A DNA stretch of 64,000 nucleotides from Metaphire vulgaris (GCA_018105865.1 CM030835.1:4324816-4388815), one strand, 5' to 3'; counted from the stretch's first letter, positions 23,401 through 37,900 are shown. A program made the numbers and translations. The notes: a model not told the origin generated them from the letters alone.

Positions 23401-26064
23401 TGCGTTTAAAAAATATTTATCAATATTTTGAATGTTTTTTGAGGTTAACTTTTAATTTTTCTGACACAGTGACAATAATGCATCTATGTTTGAAAATGAT
23501 AAGCAACTTGTCCAGCCAAGGTCAATGCGTAAATGAGAATTTTAATCCATGACAGATCTGCACATTGTGCTCTCAAATGAAATGGAAATTATTAATTCTT
23601 ACCCCTTTTGTAATTGTGGCAAGACGTAGAGGATTTCATTCTCATTTTGGGCAGTTCTTGGTACAGTGGTACTCGTGCTTTCTCATTGGCCGCCCTCAAA
23701 CTATAGAACTCATTGCCTCAGCCTCACGTGCTCTGTGCTAATTCACTACAAATTATTAGGACAAGATTGAAAATCCATCTTTTTTACCTTGCTTATCTTC
23801 CCTAGCCTCCGTCACCTGGTTGTCCAGCATGATACCGTGAATTTGACCTCAATCTTGTGTGATTTTGATTTGGTGTGCCATCGGCTGATGCTTCTGTGCA
23901 TTATGAAGTGGCGCTATAGCAGTTTTTTAAGATTAGATTAAGTGTTACATGAAGCAGTGCTGTTAAGGCTTGGCCTGAGGCCAGAAAAAGCTGACCTTGG
24001 TCATGTCGAGTAAGATCTTGGCCTTGAAAGTTAAAACCTTGGCCTTGCAGGTTAAGGTCTTGGCCTTGTGAGTTGAAGCCTTGCTGACCTTGGTGTTTAT
24101 GGCCTTGTCAACAGTGGCAAACTGTTTGAAGATCTTAGACAACTGTTTGAGCACATTTTGTGTACACCAGCCATGTCTCTGCACCCTGTAGAGCTGGTCT
24201 TCTAACAGAGTGGAATCATAATAATGTGACCCCCATCATGCTGCATGTCGGATAACACGCTCAAAATGCTGATATTTCTAAAATGCAACAGTAACCTTTG
24301 ACTTTGCTGAGAAATGATTCAATTTATTTTGTGTTAGCAAGCATCATACCATGTCTTGACCTGTAGTATTAATGTTTAACAATTCTGTTTAACAATGTTT
24401 AGCAATGGCTTTGTTGAATGATGCTTGCTTGGCAATTACGGTTTTGGTATAGGTTTGAATTTACTTTAGCCTTATGTGCATTTATTGAGCTTCCAATCTA
24501 GCAGTGACCTTGACAGCATGGACTTGGACCTCATTAGTTAAAGATTTGACGTTTGCCTTGAGTTAAAGCCTTGGCCTTGTAGCTTAAAGTTTTGGCTTGT
24601 AGCTTAAAGTCTTGGCCTTGTAACCTAAAACCTTCGCTTTGGTCCTGCATGCCTTGTTAACATCACTGACATGAAGTACTGCTGTTGCATTACTAGAAGA
24701 TCTGCTGTGTTGCAGTTGAAAGTATCCGTAGTTTACGATCATCAATCGAATCGCTGAGTGACATTGCAGTCCAATCTGATGCCTCTGATGGTCACAGGAA
24801 GTGAGTAGATAATGGATGATGTTTTTTACTGGTCATGAATTTGTTCATGTGTCTCTGTTTAATATCCTTTAGTAACTGTAGCAACAGTATTGTTGTCAAT
24901 ATACATCAGACAGCATCAACAGCAGTTTGTTCAAAATTCTTATATTTTCAAAGGTTCAGTGATATATGATTGAGATTTATGTTTGATTATAGATATTCAC
25001 AAAATGGTAGAGAATCAAGGCTTACAAATTTCAGGCAGCAAAATGGCCACAGGGTTTGTAAATTGTGCTTGTCTTAGTATTTTTCACTGATATTTATCAG
25101 CATAAATTAATAGATACTTAATTTTGCTAGTAACTGAATGATAAAACATAAGGTTATATGAAAATTTGTAATGGACAGAAATGTTGAATTTTAATTATGA
25201 ATTTCTCAATTTCACATCTTTAAGAAAACTTTTAAATTTTTTGGTATTATTTGTAAACTCAAGTCCCAGTACTAATGTGTTACTGATTACTTCATCTTTG
25301 CAAGCTAGTAGTAACTGTTGACTGATTTTGTCATTTGCAGCTGCCACCAGTTGGTGCAAATGTTCGAATCAGAGGGAAAATGTATCCTTTGAATGCTCTT
25401 ACTGCCTGAATCATTATATTTTAGATGCAAATTAATGTTGTAATAACAGCAATACTAAGATTTCTGTTAATTACATTGCTTCATGTACAATAACTTCTTG
25501 AACTTGTTTAATGGCAAATGCAAAGTAACGCACAACCACCTTGACTACAACTACTAGGCTTTCAAGCACTCCTGATGATTCAATGCGCACTGCAAATCGA
25601 TTGAATTCGGACAACAAAGAAAACGAAATCTCAGAGACAGGTAAACGTCCTCCAGCAAATCATCTGCACTGCCTTCTTGTAGTTGATTTTAGAACTTAAA
25701 ATTTTAGTGCTAGAAAAATCTATACAGTATAATCCTGTTATAATGGGCTTGAAGGGATATGGCAAAACAGTTATATCCAGAGTTGCAGCATGCTCAGAAC
25801 ACATCTACAATAATCTATTTAATTCTGCCACACCCTAACAGCGCATATGTGGTATAGATGTTGTGCTGTCCATGCACCTGTTAAAATTTTGATTTTGTTG
25901 CAATTTCTGGAAATTCTCTTTTAACAGATGTTTCGCCAAAGTCAAAAGAAATGCTCGATCTAGATGCCGCTTATCACGACTTCAAAAGTTCCTCGCAGAG
26001 AACGATATTAAATACTGAAAAACACTTGCTTCTAAACAGTTGGGACGTTATGTGTAGCAGATAA
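17427..26064 (+). CDS. CCDC61: CCDC61 / VFL3 centriole-associated coiled-coil protein
   Basis: Sixteen exons are inferred: 17427-17571, 18060-18142, 18411-18562, 18721-18820, 19772-19818, 20219-20423, 21514-21591, 21891-22223, 22457-22535, 22755-22843, 23367-23399, 24716-24800, 24993-25053, 25341-25381, 25558-25640, 25928-26064. The N-terminus (PYVFRGAAYLVTV, NQWKGTF, IEELTEKTGHF, SSEAVTLDLL) matches the CCDC61 head domain of the XRCC4/SAS-6 superfamily. A coiled coil follows (LKEKEELEAEF, VRASERNLQVRVKSLTNE), then a Ser/Arg-rich stretch and the family motif GGRTQRFDPTAF. Members act at basal bodies and centriolar satellites. Two places break the frame. At the end of exon 7 (about 21578-21586) a stop replaces the expected YKR join. 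In exon 8 an apparent extra base near 22150-22156 separates the Ser/Arg-rich part from SRDRFRSP. All other phases agree. Predicted length is about 583 residues. Confidence 0.88.
20885..21200. repeat. diverged tandem duplication in a CCDC61 intron
   Basis: Two stretches of about 150 bp (from about 20895 and about 21062) share ATAATTGCTT..ACATCTTTCACACAA, AAAATAA and ATGTxTACA..TTTGATAG segments. Separately, TTAATTTCAATGGAAAAC plus TTTATTGTATCAGG occurs at 20593 and again at 21426. Confidence 0.6.
22930..23057. mobile_element. MITE family D, decayed copy
   Basis: The interior GGCAACTTCTAATCATGGG and CCAACCATTTGTTGTTTAA is shared with 11724-11917. The right end is GGTGGAGTGCCACTG; the left end is eroded. 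It lies in a CCDC61 intron. Confidence 0.7.
23650..23935 (+). mobile_element. retrotransposon 3' end relic
   Basis: The text resembles a LINE tail: a frame-broken LNSLPQPxR..IRTRLKIHLFYL segment, then untranslated text ending in TGGCGCTATAGCAG. A similar tail ends near 50810. Confidence 0.5.
23965..24165. repeat. imperfect CTTGGCCTTG tandem repeat, block 1
   Basis: Units of about 21 bp (CTTGGCCTTGxxxGTTxAAG) repeat here and again at about 24515-24650 in the same CCDC61 intron. The two blocks differ in drift. Confidence 0.75.
24515..24650. repeat. imperfect CTTGGCCTTG tandem repeat, block 2
   Basis: Units such as CTTGTAGCTTAAAGTTTTGG repeat four or five times. It is related to the block at 23965-24165. 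Confidence 0.7.
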
Positions 26065-26108
26065 ACAATATTGCAACATTCTGACACAAATAACACTGAC
26101 TATATTTA

Positions 26109-26188
26109 TTAACCCCTTAACCGTGTATGTAACTGTAACTCAATGTAAAATGGACGGATATATCCGGGATCCCCAGTTAAGGGGTTAA
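26109..26188. mobile_element. TTAA-bounded hairpin mini-element, copy 1
   Basis: It begins TTAACCCCTTAACCG and ends CCAGTTAAGGGGTTAA, giving a near-perfect stem. The interior has CTGTAACTCAATG. It sits between the CCDC61 stop and the CDAN1 stop, in the convergent 3' region. The TTAA edges suggest a piggyBac-type target. Confidence 0.75.
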
Positions 26189-26646
26189 GACATGTTGCAG
26201 TGTTATGGAGCTGATTAGGCAGTGTTGCCTACACTTTATACAGCTGTTGATGGCCTGTAACCAGAATTTATTGAGATGTGCATGATCAAGTTATTTCAAA
26301 TGAAATATTCAAAATGTCTAAATTTCATTGTCATAGAAGTAAAATCATTTAATGTTCATCTTGCAGATTCGTCTAATTTTTGTGATAAATCGTTTAAAAA
26401 TTTGGAAGTTTCTGCTTTTAAAAGTGACTTCTTCAATAACAGTTTCACTAAATCGATGAATTTCTTTCGAGATTCCTACATAAACACAAAAAGTGACAGT
26501 TCAATTTTAAACTGCATGAAGCCCTAATCCACCAGCTAAAGTAGCACAAACTATATATCTAAATATTTACTATTTTACAATTATTTTAATATTCATTAAA
26601 TTATATTTTAAAGTACTTGTTGGAAACATTTTGAATGTTTGAAATT

Positions 26647-27037
26647 CTACAAATGCCAAGGACATGGTTCAAATGCAAAAGACCGTAAAAACAAGACCTG
26701 AGATGAATTTCTGAAGCAATAGATAAATTTGTTGGAAGCGATCATCTCGAGAGATTGGCTGCAGCTCTGAGTCTCCCAAATCCGCACCACACAATCTTCA
26801 ATCGGCCGGGTCCACAGGTCGGGCCGGAAGAAAACTTCAGAAGAAAATAAATATGCAGAGAAATGTGACAAGATTTCAGATCTGTAAGCTTTGCATTTCC
26901 TGGCTATTGGTGCTGCAACTTTCAAGTTAAAATTCATTTATTATATAATATTTAAAAATAAACTAAAATAAATGTTAGAGTCTGATGGAATATGTTTAAA
27001 TACAATTTATAACTTGAATGTCATAAGAAACCAGCAT

Positions 27038-27072
<35 letters not shown>

Positions 27073-30000
27073 TATGTCTATACATATTTACTACATTAGA
27101 TTTTAATAAATAAAATCAAAACACACTTTAACTTGAAATAGATTCAGATAAAATTTATTTATATAGAATGTGAAAAGAAGTTCTCACCAGAATATAAGGC
27201 CAAGTTTACAGAAAGCATCAAAATGTGGATCAAGGCATTTGGCAACAAATCCTAGAATTACCAAAAATAAAAGTGGATTTTCAAGTAAGAAATAACTCAA
27301 AGTGTATCAATTATAAAAATTAGAATAATGAAGTCACTGCACTTGGTGCAAAATGACACAAAAATCAGCAATCTTTGTCAGAGCAAATTACATCGGGCAC
27401 AAACCTACCCTAAAATAGGACTTAGATCCTCCCATCCCCATCGGAATATTGGGCATCAAGTCTCCAGCCAACACTCACTGGCAGCTGTCCTTGCTTTGAC
27501 TATCTCTAGCCCCATCGGTTGCATAACTCTGTCAATGGGCATGTGGTCTTTCCATGAAACTCCTCTCTGTGTTCCGTAGGAGATTGAACAAGCGAGTGAG
27601 CTGGCATCACCACGACACCTTTTCCTCCACATTCCAGTGACTTGCTGTGACCTTGTCCATCCCAGCTGCCTTGTTGTTCTACCCAATCCTGCCCATGCAA
27701 ATTATTCCTAATAAAAGCAGATGAGAAATTTAACAGTTCTAAGGCAACAAAGCAATTGCTGCATATTGCATAAGTACAAACTGCCAAACATACAACTAGA
27801 GAGGCCATTCCCCACATAAATACAAATTCTGTTACCTTTCGATCACGAATAACCGCTGAAATTGACGCCACTGTGTCCTGAATCCGAGAGACTTCCACCG
27901 AGGATTTTGTAAAGAGTAGACCATTCAAAAGTTGCTTTTAGAAAAATCAAAATAGAATTAAAATTATCAAAGAGTACTGTCAACATTTTTACATATTTTG
28001 AAAGTAACAGCTTGTATTTTAGTGCCGTTTCAACGCAGGTTCATATCTATAGGCAATGTGCAAGACTTGGTGATGATAATATATTCTGTTGCATTAGTGG
28101 CTCTGATTAACTATTACGATTACACGATTGTAAGGTCACTAAACAGCGGCCAGTGATTGGCAGTAACACAATACTGTAACCCGGACTGTCGTGATTCCTC
28201 TATCTCCTACTTCTGCTTCTCTTATTGGCCATCTTGACTACAGCCAACAAAGATAAACCAGTTAATTACAGTATTATCGAGATTTCCATGAAGCATATGA
28301 CATGCTCCATGGAGGTCTCTATAGTACTGTTGAGGTCCACACCATGCACTCAGCACTGCCTCTGTCAGTGACTTATATGGTTAGATTCGAACCCACTACC
28401 CTCTGGTTGTGCGGCAAGAATTCTACCACTATTCCACTGTGCCTCCGGGTAAAACATGCCGAATTTTCCACAGGTAACTACATAATGGTTGATGCATCAT
28501 TATTAATGCTACCGCAAAGTATTTTTAAACTGAGAATTTTGATACAAAAGGGTGCGAGGACATGCATTCAAGGCAGAGAAACTACTAATTGTAAGTGAGG
28601 AACTGTGGATGTAAATGTGAATAAATAATAACAGTGTCACTGTCCATTCTATACAGTGGCTAGATATATTCAGAATCTGACCACAGGGTCTTTCTACAGA
28701 AATCCCACCACAACTTGTCAGTTGACGTAACGATGCTTGCTGCTTTTGAGTTTATAGCAACAGAGAGTGAAACTGCTTCAATGTATCAAGTTATTGATTT
28801 ATTGATACATTGATCAATAAATTATCAAGAAGATTTGCAAATATAATATTATGCATACAGAACAAACCTTTAAAAGATCAAAACAATTTACACAAACCCT
28901 ACTTGAGTCTTTTGTAAATTACTCGTTTGACAAACACAAAAAAATAATTCACAGTCATGTACCTTAAGATCAATCAGCAGATCGGAAGGAGAAGGGACCG
29001 CTGTGGTGCTGTGTTTCAATGCAACCGCAGGTGCCAAACTGTCTGTTGACCACGTGCTCTTGGTCGGTGGCAAACCATTGGCGCTGACAGAAGAAGGCTG
29101 CTGAAGCAACTCACGGTTGAATGTTTGATTAGCTTCCCTCAGCAAAATATCTACAAAAAAATTTAAAATTAAAACTCTGGACATTAACAATCTCACTAAG
29201 AACACGGAAACTGACAAAACAAATTAGCAATTTCCTGAAAAGAAATTGTTAATTTTAGTCTGCAAGTTCTTGAATGATGCTGTCAGCAAAAAGTTTCTTT
29301 ACTCAACATCTGAATTTTAAAATGATCTCTGGGTAGCAAATAAAATAACAGTTAAGATTTTCAAAATATTTCAATCACCCTGGGAAACTAGACAACAATT
29401 TTTTTTACCAATTGTGACATTTTCTCTCAGCCAGGCGTTGACTTTACTAACGGAACGACCGACACATTTCTCGGTGGCAATTGTCCTCACAACAGAGACC
29501 ATCTCCTCAGGCAACAAATTGCTCATCAGAGACTTGACTTTCTCCACGCAGTAACTAAGAAATATCATCGTAACAGCTCTCAACATCTCTCAAAATGTCA
29601 CGTGAATTCACATAAAAAGCTTTTACTCGGAATTCTGCAAAAAAATTTCATGCAGTGCATACAATGACATCAACAAAGTGATGCATAACATCTCACATTC
29701 TCAGTCATTCTTACCTTTTTACAATGAAACACAACTTTTAAAAAATTACTCTAGTGAACGATGAGATATAAGGATTGATAATGGAAATGTCGGTAAAGCT
29801 CAATTATTATACAAATTCAGTTATGAAATTTCTCTCACAACAGAATTTCTTGAGTCTGAAGTTCATATAAGATGTTAAAATAAAACCTTCATGTGAAGAC
29901 AACTCAAACAAAGAAAAATTCATCTGAATTGTTGATTCTAAACAAGAGAATACAGCTTGCTTTCATCTTTATCAGTATTTACCCTTTTGAAAGTTTAGTT

Positions 30001-31936
30001 CCATTTTCTACAACATTCGAAATGATGCTCTGGACGAATTCCTCAATTCGATGCCTTGCCTCTGACTAAACAAACAACTCTTGGTCTAAAGATTTTATTT
30101 AAAAAACCTTTTAAAACACTATTAATTAAATAAGCTATAGATTCAAAGTGCAAAATTATTACCAAGATGAAGATGATGATGATGATGATGAGTTCTCTGC
30201 CCTAAGGCAAATTCAAAAACCAAAATATGTTTTGACCATGAACATAATTCTGCAGTTCCCTGACCTGAATTTTGGAATCATCAGCAACAGAATTGGAGAC
30301 AAGGCGTCGGGCCTCCTCTTTAGCTTTGCTCTGGCAATGCTCAAGATTTTCAGAAAGGACGGTCGACTGAAACGTCTTAACGAAATTCGATGCCACTCGA
30401 TCCGAAGTGAAAACAACGGTCTGCAGAAGGGAAGAGGAATGGAGGCTGAAGAAACTATCCTCTAACTGCTTCTAAAAACAAAAACCAAATAAAGGCATGG
30501 TCAAAGAAATTGCTATGACATAAGAAGAAGAAGACGACAACAATACAACACTAAACGAATAAACAAAGACACTATTAGCCAATGCAACAAACAACTGCCT
30601 AAAACACACCTGGATGTCTCGCTTTTCAAAGGCCGGTGCATAGTCCGTTGACTTGATTGGTGTAATTTTACGTGCAGAAACAGTTGCTGACTGACCAGAA
30701 TCGGATGTAAAATCCAAAAGGAGGCTACGCAATTCAACTAAATAATAAACACAAAAAACCTGAAAACTTTACAATTTGCATGTAAACACATTATTAATTT
30801 CATAATTCTGGCCAAACAATAGCAAAAATAACTGCAAGAACATCCAGACGACAAATCAAGCAAACCACACGAACAACTGCAGTTAATAGTACAAACAAGT
30901 GGTCGAACAACATAAAAATATATGATATATTACGACACACACACACACACATACACAAACTCACAATGAAAAGAATTCACATTAAAAATAATATTCATAA
31001 TAATTGTAACATATTAAAAACTCAAACAAACCAAGGAATGGACAACAGGAATATAGAATTCTCTGATCAACGATCAAAAATGACCCCTAAAATGCACAAA
31101 AACCATTTTCTCTGATTACAAAACATCAAAGGCATAGAAACAATGGACAGAAAACTGCAATAATTATGGCAATATAAAAGCTGCATTTGTCACAAATGCA
31201 TGGCAATGGAAGATTCCTCTCACCTGAGAATTTCTGGATCTTTGATAAATGTCATCTGAGAAAATGCTGTGTGGTTTCTTGTGGTAAAACAACTCTTCTG
31301 GAAATAATTTAAGCTAAAAATATTACAAAAATAAACTAAATACATAATTATCAATAAAAGTGAGCACAAGCAATAACATGACTATAAACTCAAGCAATAA
31401 AATGACTATAAACTCTTTTATGATTTAGATTTACCACACACACACACACACACACACACTACATGTACAGTACTGCTTAAAAAATTGTGAACACACATGG
31501 ATTTTCAAAGCAAAATGAAGTTTAAGGCTTGTTAAAACATTGCAATCACAACCATGAACACCAATCTGTATGTTTTCATTAGTGATACTATTCTACGATT
31601 GATGTACAGAAGGCTATAGATATGCAAAATTCAGAAGACTGTTGAAACAAATTTTATCCACATTTTCTTGTGTCCCCATCTTCATTGCATCAAACCGTAT
31701 TAGAATAATCAGTATATTCGGTCTCAATTGTATTCTAGAGCGTTCGAAATGCCACAAAAAATGGTCAACTATTTTTGCATATCTATAGTCTTCTGTACAT
31801 CAATCGTAGAATAGTAACATTAATGAAAAAATTCCATTAGAGAAAATACGTTTTGCTTCGAAATCCACGTGTGTTCACAATTTTTTGAGCAGTGCTGTAT
31901 AATTGTATATATAACAAGTGAGAGAGGGAGAGAAGC

Positions 31937-31969
<33 letters not shown>

Positions 31970-34900
31970 GAAAGATGGCAAAGTACACAACAGCACTTAA
32001 ATCAATAGTAAGCAATCCTTCTGTACACATAAATCATTTGTACAAAACTATTCCAAAATATGCCACAAAACATGCACATAAATCTCTGTGCTGCAAAATA
32101 ATAATATTCAGAAACATCACGTAATTTGCAAGCTGTTACTATTCAATACTACAAGCACAATATTACAAAATTACCTCAAACAACCAGCCAAGTAAAGCGA
32201 CAATCAAGAACAAATCGTGAGAAGAGTGTTTGTTCATCAGTTGACAACAACTCCTGACACAGTAACAAACCACTGTCAACATGATATAATCGTAAACCAA
32301 TTCCCATAATTGCCTTGGTCGCTCTACCCAGCCATTCATTATGGCAAATATTCTTTGCACAGCTTATAATATAAGGCATACAAATTGAGAGAACATTACT
32401 CAGTAACTAAAATGTTACTAATCTGTAAGTTTTACAGTCATGACAAACTTCATTACAGATTACCCAAAATTCAGAAAATTGTTCTTAAACTCATCAGAAT
32501 TGTACAAACAGTCAAACCCATTAGTATGCCTCATTACCTAACACATTCTTTGGCTAAATCAACAAGTTATATTACGTTGTTTGTCAATCTTACTTACAAA
32601 ACCATAAGAAGTCAACAGATTCTTACCAGTAGATATTGACAAGCAGGCCGGAAACCTCACGAAAGTATCTTAGATCTGGAGCAATGAAGTCCATTTGACT
32701 TAGAAAGTCAACAATCCAAACGACATTCACGAGGATTTGCTCTCGCTGCTGTGATGTCCTCAGATGAGACAGAACATCAACTGACTGCGATGACTAAAAG
32801 CATAAACACATACAAACACACACACACACACACAGTCATTGAAGCTTTCAACAGTTAAATAGCTTGAGTTTGTTTTGAACTGAATTGAACTTAACTTAAT
32901 CAACTATTAAAAACTAATTATAAAAACATATTATTTACTGCAATTAAATGCAATGACACAACAATCAATGACAAAAACCAACTTAATTTAAGATTTTGCT
33001 TTGGTCTTCAGGCATTCAAGTAAATTTGTGTAGAACTACAAGTTATTCCAAAACAATCATACTTATTACTGAAACAAACGCATCAATTCACATACTTGAT
33101 TCCTTGTATCAATCACTAGAATCTTCACAGAATCCTGAGGAACCTCGGTCGAATGGTACGGCAAAAATGTAACGAACCCAAGAAATTTTCCAAGAGTTCT
33201 TAGCATCAACAGACGTCTAAGCAGTTCCTCATGCTAAATGAACAAATGACTCAATGTAACATCACACACACACGCGCACGCGTGCATGCGCACGACTTTC
33301 ACAACTGTTAGGTACTAACAGGAGATATTAAAAAAACAGAACAGAATAAAAAGTATATATATTTGATATTTAAAGTACCTTGTCCTGAACAGAATTCCTG
33401 TCAGAAAAGTCAGCAAAATCACTGGTTTCAGAGCTCTCTATTAACTGAAAAATAACAAAAAATTACTTTTTACATCAATTTCTCTCCACTGTCCATTAAC
33501 TGAAAACCACAAGGTAAAAATGAAGATGAACACAAAGTAATCAAAAAGCAACAGACCATGTTCCAGAGGTAAAAGCCAAGCCGTGATACACATGCTTATA
33601 TCATGCGACTGGAATGCTGCAAACCACTGCATAGCAAATCCAAGGCCAAGTTATTAACCCCTTAACCGGGTGCGACGGCTCAGAGCTGTCCAGTTTACAT
33701 TGAGTTACAGATTTATTCCCCAGTTAAGGGGTTAATGCATTATCAGCCCGACGACCACAAGCAGATGCAATGCCAAGCACACTGCAGAGGCATTTAGAAA
33801 TGGAAGAAGCAAAATAAGATATTATAAAAGAAATTGGTTACTTTGCTGATTTTTGCCACAAGAACATCAGAGAGTTGTCTGCAGAAGGCCTGATCAGAAG
33901 CGATTGCAATGAAATCACGGAAAAACTCCTGACATCCGGGAAAACTCGGAGGCGGCGCAATTCCACCGGTGCTAGCCGGATTTGTCAGACGCTCCTGCAA
34001 TCTGCAAAACATAAAGGAAGACATGCCGTTGTCGCTTAAGACCAGTAACAAAGGTCTACACAATAGCTAAGCCACAATCAATATGGGATATTGATGCAAC
34101 TGCATCTTTGACATTGGCCTACCTAGAAAATGTACAAAAAATTACCTTCAGTCATATCTCAATATCCTAAAGCTGGCCGCAGACGGACTGCCACACTCGA
34201 GCGATAAAGTCAACTTAAATTGAGTCTATAACTATTCAAAATTAATAAGCACACTGTTAATGGTTGTTATTACCTCTTCAGTTTATCATGATTTGCTTCC
34301 AAAAGCTGGAGTTGGAGCTGGGCTTCTCTTTCTTCTGAATTAAAGCTACCCTCTGCACTGCACATCTAATGAAACAATTTCACACTTCACTAAATTCACT
34401 GAATTGCTGAATAAATATTACACAAGACTGCAGTGGGAAACATCCGTCTGCAAAATATTTAACAAAAGATATTGGATTGATATTAAACACAGCAGATTTC
34501 CCCAACTGAAATGATCACATGATGAAGAATCAAACTGTAAATTCAAAGGACAGTAAATATCATGTGTTGTTATGTTGTCATGAGATTTTCCCACAAAATA
34601 TCTCAAATGATGCAATATATTAAAAAACAGCCATGGAAAAACATTACAGAAACATTAAGATATGACATACATTAAGATATGACATTACAATCATCCAGAG
34701 CAGTAGTATTATTATTAATACATGATTGCATGGAGCATTTTAAAGTAATTCACAAAGTGAAGAGTAAGTATTGAGCAAGTAAGAGGTGAACAACTTGCCC
34801 AATGTCCTCCAACACAGTGACTAGAGTCAGATTCAAACCCACTACCCATTGGCTCTGTGGCAAGAATCCCAGGCCATTACTCCACTGTCGTTCCAGCATG

Positions 34901-37900
34901 AATAATACAAGTAGCGGAGCAACGTCAATTCCATTCTTTACAAGTAACAGTACACAAAGAAGCTAACAAGTACGGTATACTTTAATCAGCTGAAGGACAA
35001 ACAATCTGACGAGATGAACGTAATTTGTGAGATCCGTACGACATTCGTCCATCAGCCAGCGTATTGACGGAAGCTGCCTCTCTTTCATGTTCCAACCAGG
35101 AGTCAGATGCTTCACTTCCCATTCTCTCAGCAGCTCATAAAAGACATCGCTACACATACACAGAGAATACAATCGAGGCAAAAATAAAACTCCTACCTTG
35201 TTCATATATAACAGTGTGCAAAAGCCTGAACTCAGTTTCTCTTTTTGCAATTACGTTTTATCTAGTGTGTCGATGAATAGAAAGAAAGAATTAGAAAAAA
35301 GAAATTTCAAAAGAGAAATTTATGTGATCCAGACTTTTGCACATCACTACAACAACTAACTATTCATGGGTTGGGCCTGCATCTCACACACAAGCATCAT
35401 CATCATCTCCATCTCCATCAGCTGATCAGCATCAGGAGCATGATTACTGTTACTGTTGCTTCTATGACAATACTCCAAACACTTTAGTTAATACATAATC
35501 CTAAAACCAATCACAGTTGCTGCATTATCAAAATACAAAATTTAAACAGTTACCGCTGTTTTTTGAACGAGTGAAAAGAAAGATCTGATGGAAAATTCTG
35601 GCGATTGTCTGTTTCTGGTTGGAACATGACACCACCTAATGGCGAAGTGATGCAACTGGAATGGATCTTAAAAAATGACAACAATTTTCCAATGCTAATT
35701 AATAAACAAAAAAAATCCATGAACGTATATATTACATGACGACGACGATGACGACGATGATGATGATGATGAGTTATTTGTCTGCCATCAGTCAGGTCTA
35801 ATTGGCTTGTGCCAATCAGGGGATGAATGAGTTGTTATGTTGCCTTCCTCACAACTGGAGTGAAAACTTGTCCAAGGTTGCCACACAGTGGTTAGGGTCA
35901 GGTTCAAGCCAACTTATCTGTTCAACTGCTTTGTGACCTCTACAAGTAAACTTCTGAGTTAATGCTAACTAAACTGCAAAATTCTAAAATCCAAAGAAAC
36001 AGAAATGAAACACAATGCAATAAACAAAAAGGTTCTCTTTCCAATAACATTTGAATGCATAGATAATCGATATAGCATTTAAATCTTGGTAAAAACAAGG
36101 TTAATAACCAGTTCTTTAAAAAGCCATTCTACAGCACTCACCTGAATGACTGGTTGCTCCAAAATTCCAGTTAAAATTTCTTTTAATTTTGGAGAAAAAC
36201 AAGAAACGTGAAAATTCTCGGCCAACAGTCGAACTGTTGGACGATCGAGCAGAAATAAAAAGCTACAAATGCAATAAAATTAAACTCAGCAATAGTTGAC
36301 AACTGAACTCTTCAGCAATTTGTTCTTAGCTGAAACAACTGGACAAAAATAATAACCATCAAATCTACAAAAGTGCGCAGTAAAAATTTTGAAACTATCC
36401 CTAAAACAATATATGTTTCATCTATTATTTCAATTTGATACAATTCATTCCTTTTCTAGTCAGCAATATAACAGAAAACATTCACAAGTAGGACCACAAA
36501 TTAATGATAAGATGGCAATCTGCATTAGATGAAGCATCACTGGCAGAGTTCTATAAATCTCCCTCCAAACTGAGCATTTTCACATCTAGTCTTAGATCTT
36601 TTCTCTTTCCGATAGCTTTTTTCCACAGGCTGCCTTGCTGTTTCCCACTGACTAATATCTGCAACTGACCCAGTCTTTGTGGTTTGGACTTGGAATATCA
36701 TCGGTTTACACCCCAGAGTATTAGATGCGGTGCTATAAAAGGGCATTATTATTTTTAATATTATTATCATCATCCTTATAAATCACCTCTTTAACTGAAG
36801 AAGAGCAGCTGTTGCGAAGAAGACCGCATTATGTACCGTTGACAAATAACCAATCTCAGACACAGCCTCTACAAAATGACACTAAGAATATCAGACATTG
36901 AAATCCCACAGAAATCCACTGTTTCCCTTAAAAATTACAATTTTCAAAAGAACTTTTCTTTTTGAGATCAATATTCACCCAATCACTGCTTTGATTGAAT
37001 CCCTTGACATCCGTCATCAATAGCTTTTACAGCACCTTCATTCCAATTACTTTCACATTTATCCTTAAATTCCAGCAACAGCAAAGCCCAATTACTATTA
37101 TATTTTCACTAACATAATATAATGCACCAATGCTGAGCTTACATCTGGAAATAATGCACTGAATATGCTGCAAAGGCCATACATGGGTTCTAAAGAGTTA
37201 ACATGTGGGATAATATACAAGTGATATGAAGGATTGGATCATGCCGAGCAGGCCAAGTGGGACTCGGTGCATAAGTCCCTTTACAATATTGATACTGATA
37301 CTGCCCTTCGGATATTGACTCACTGCCCTTCGGATATTGAGCATTGCCTGGCTGATCTTTTACCTTTCCCATGGCTATTTTAAGAAAGGCTGAGCACCTA
37401 TGAATAAGCAGCTACTGCTGTGCTGCTTTCTAAAGCGCTATATAAATCCATGAGATTTTACTTACTTACTTAAAACAAAGATTGCAATACAAGAGGATTG
37501 CAGTTGCAGATGGACATCCAGTGGCAGAGAAAATGGGTCCCAATTGAGAAAGCAATCTTCAAACATTGTAAGAAGAAATTATAAAAGAACATAGAAGATT
37601 TACTGCACCCTGTTTTGCAGACAGAGTTCCTCTCACAGTCAACAGCTGCATCAAGAAGTACAACTCCATCGACACATTTGAAACAAGACCCTCTGCAGAT
37701 ATATATATATATATAAATCCAAAGCTTATGCTGTAGTAGTCACATCCAGTTAATATCACTGTTCAAATTGCACACATATTAACCAGTCTATGTCAAGATG
37801 AGATGAATACACATATAACTGAATGAAACTTGAGATCAGAAATGTAAGGACACTAAGAAGGACACAACATAATAGGATGATATAAAATCGGTTTTACTGC

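Noticed and set aside
27456..27928. Overlapping minus-strand frames downstream of CDAN1 exon 23
   Set aside because: Only the 27836-27934 part is a phase-correct CDAN1 exon. The rest looks like repeat-derived text, but I could not name the family.
28375..28450. A tRNA gene from the GGTTCGAATC box
   Set aside because: There is no paired acceptor stem or clear cloverleaf, and the same head recurs at 34.8 kb. A tRNA-derived SINE fits better.
36537..36773. Minus-strand frame in a CDAN1 intron
   Set aside because: It is not in phase with neighbouring exons, shows no codanin similarity, and has no other recognisable family.
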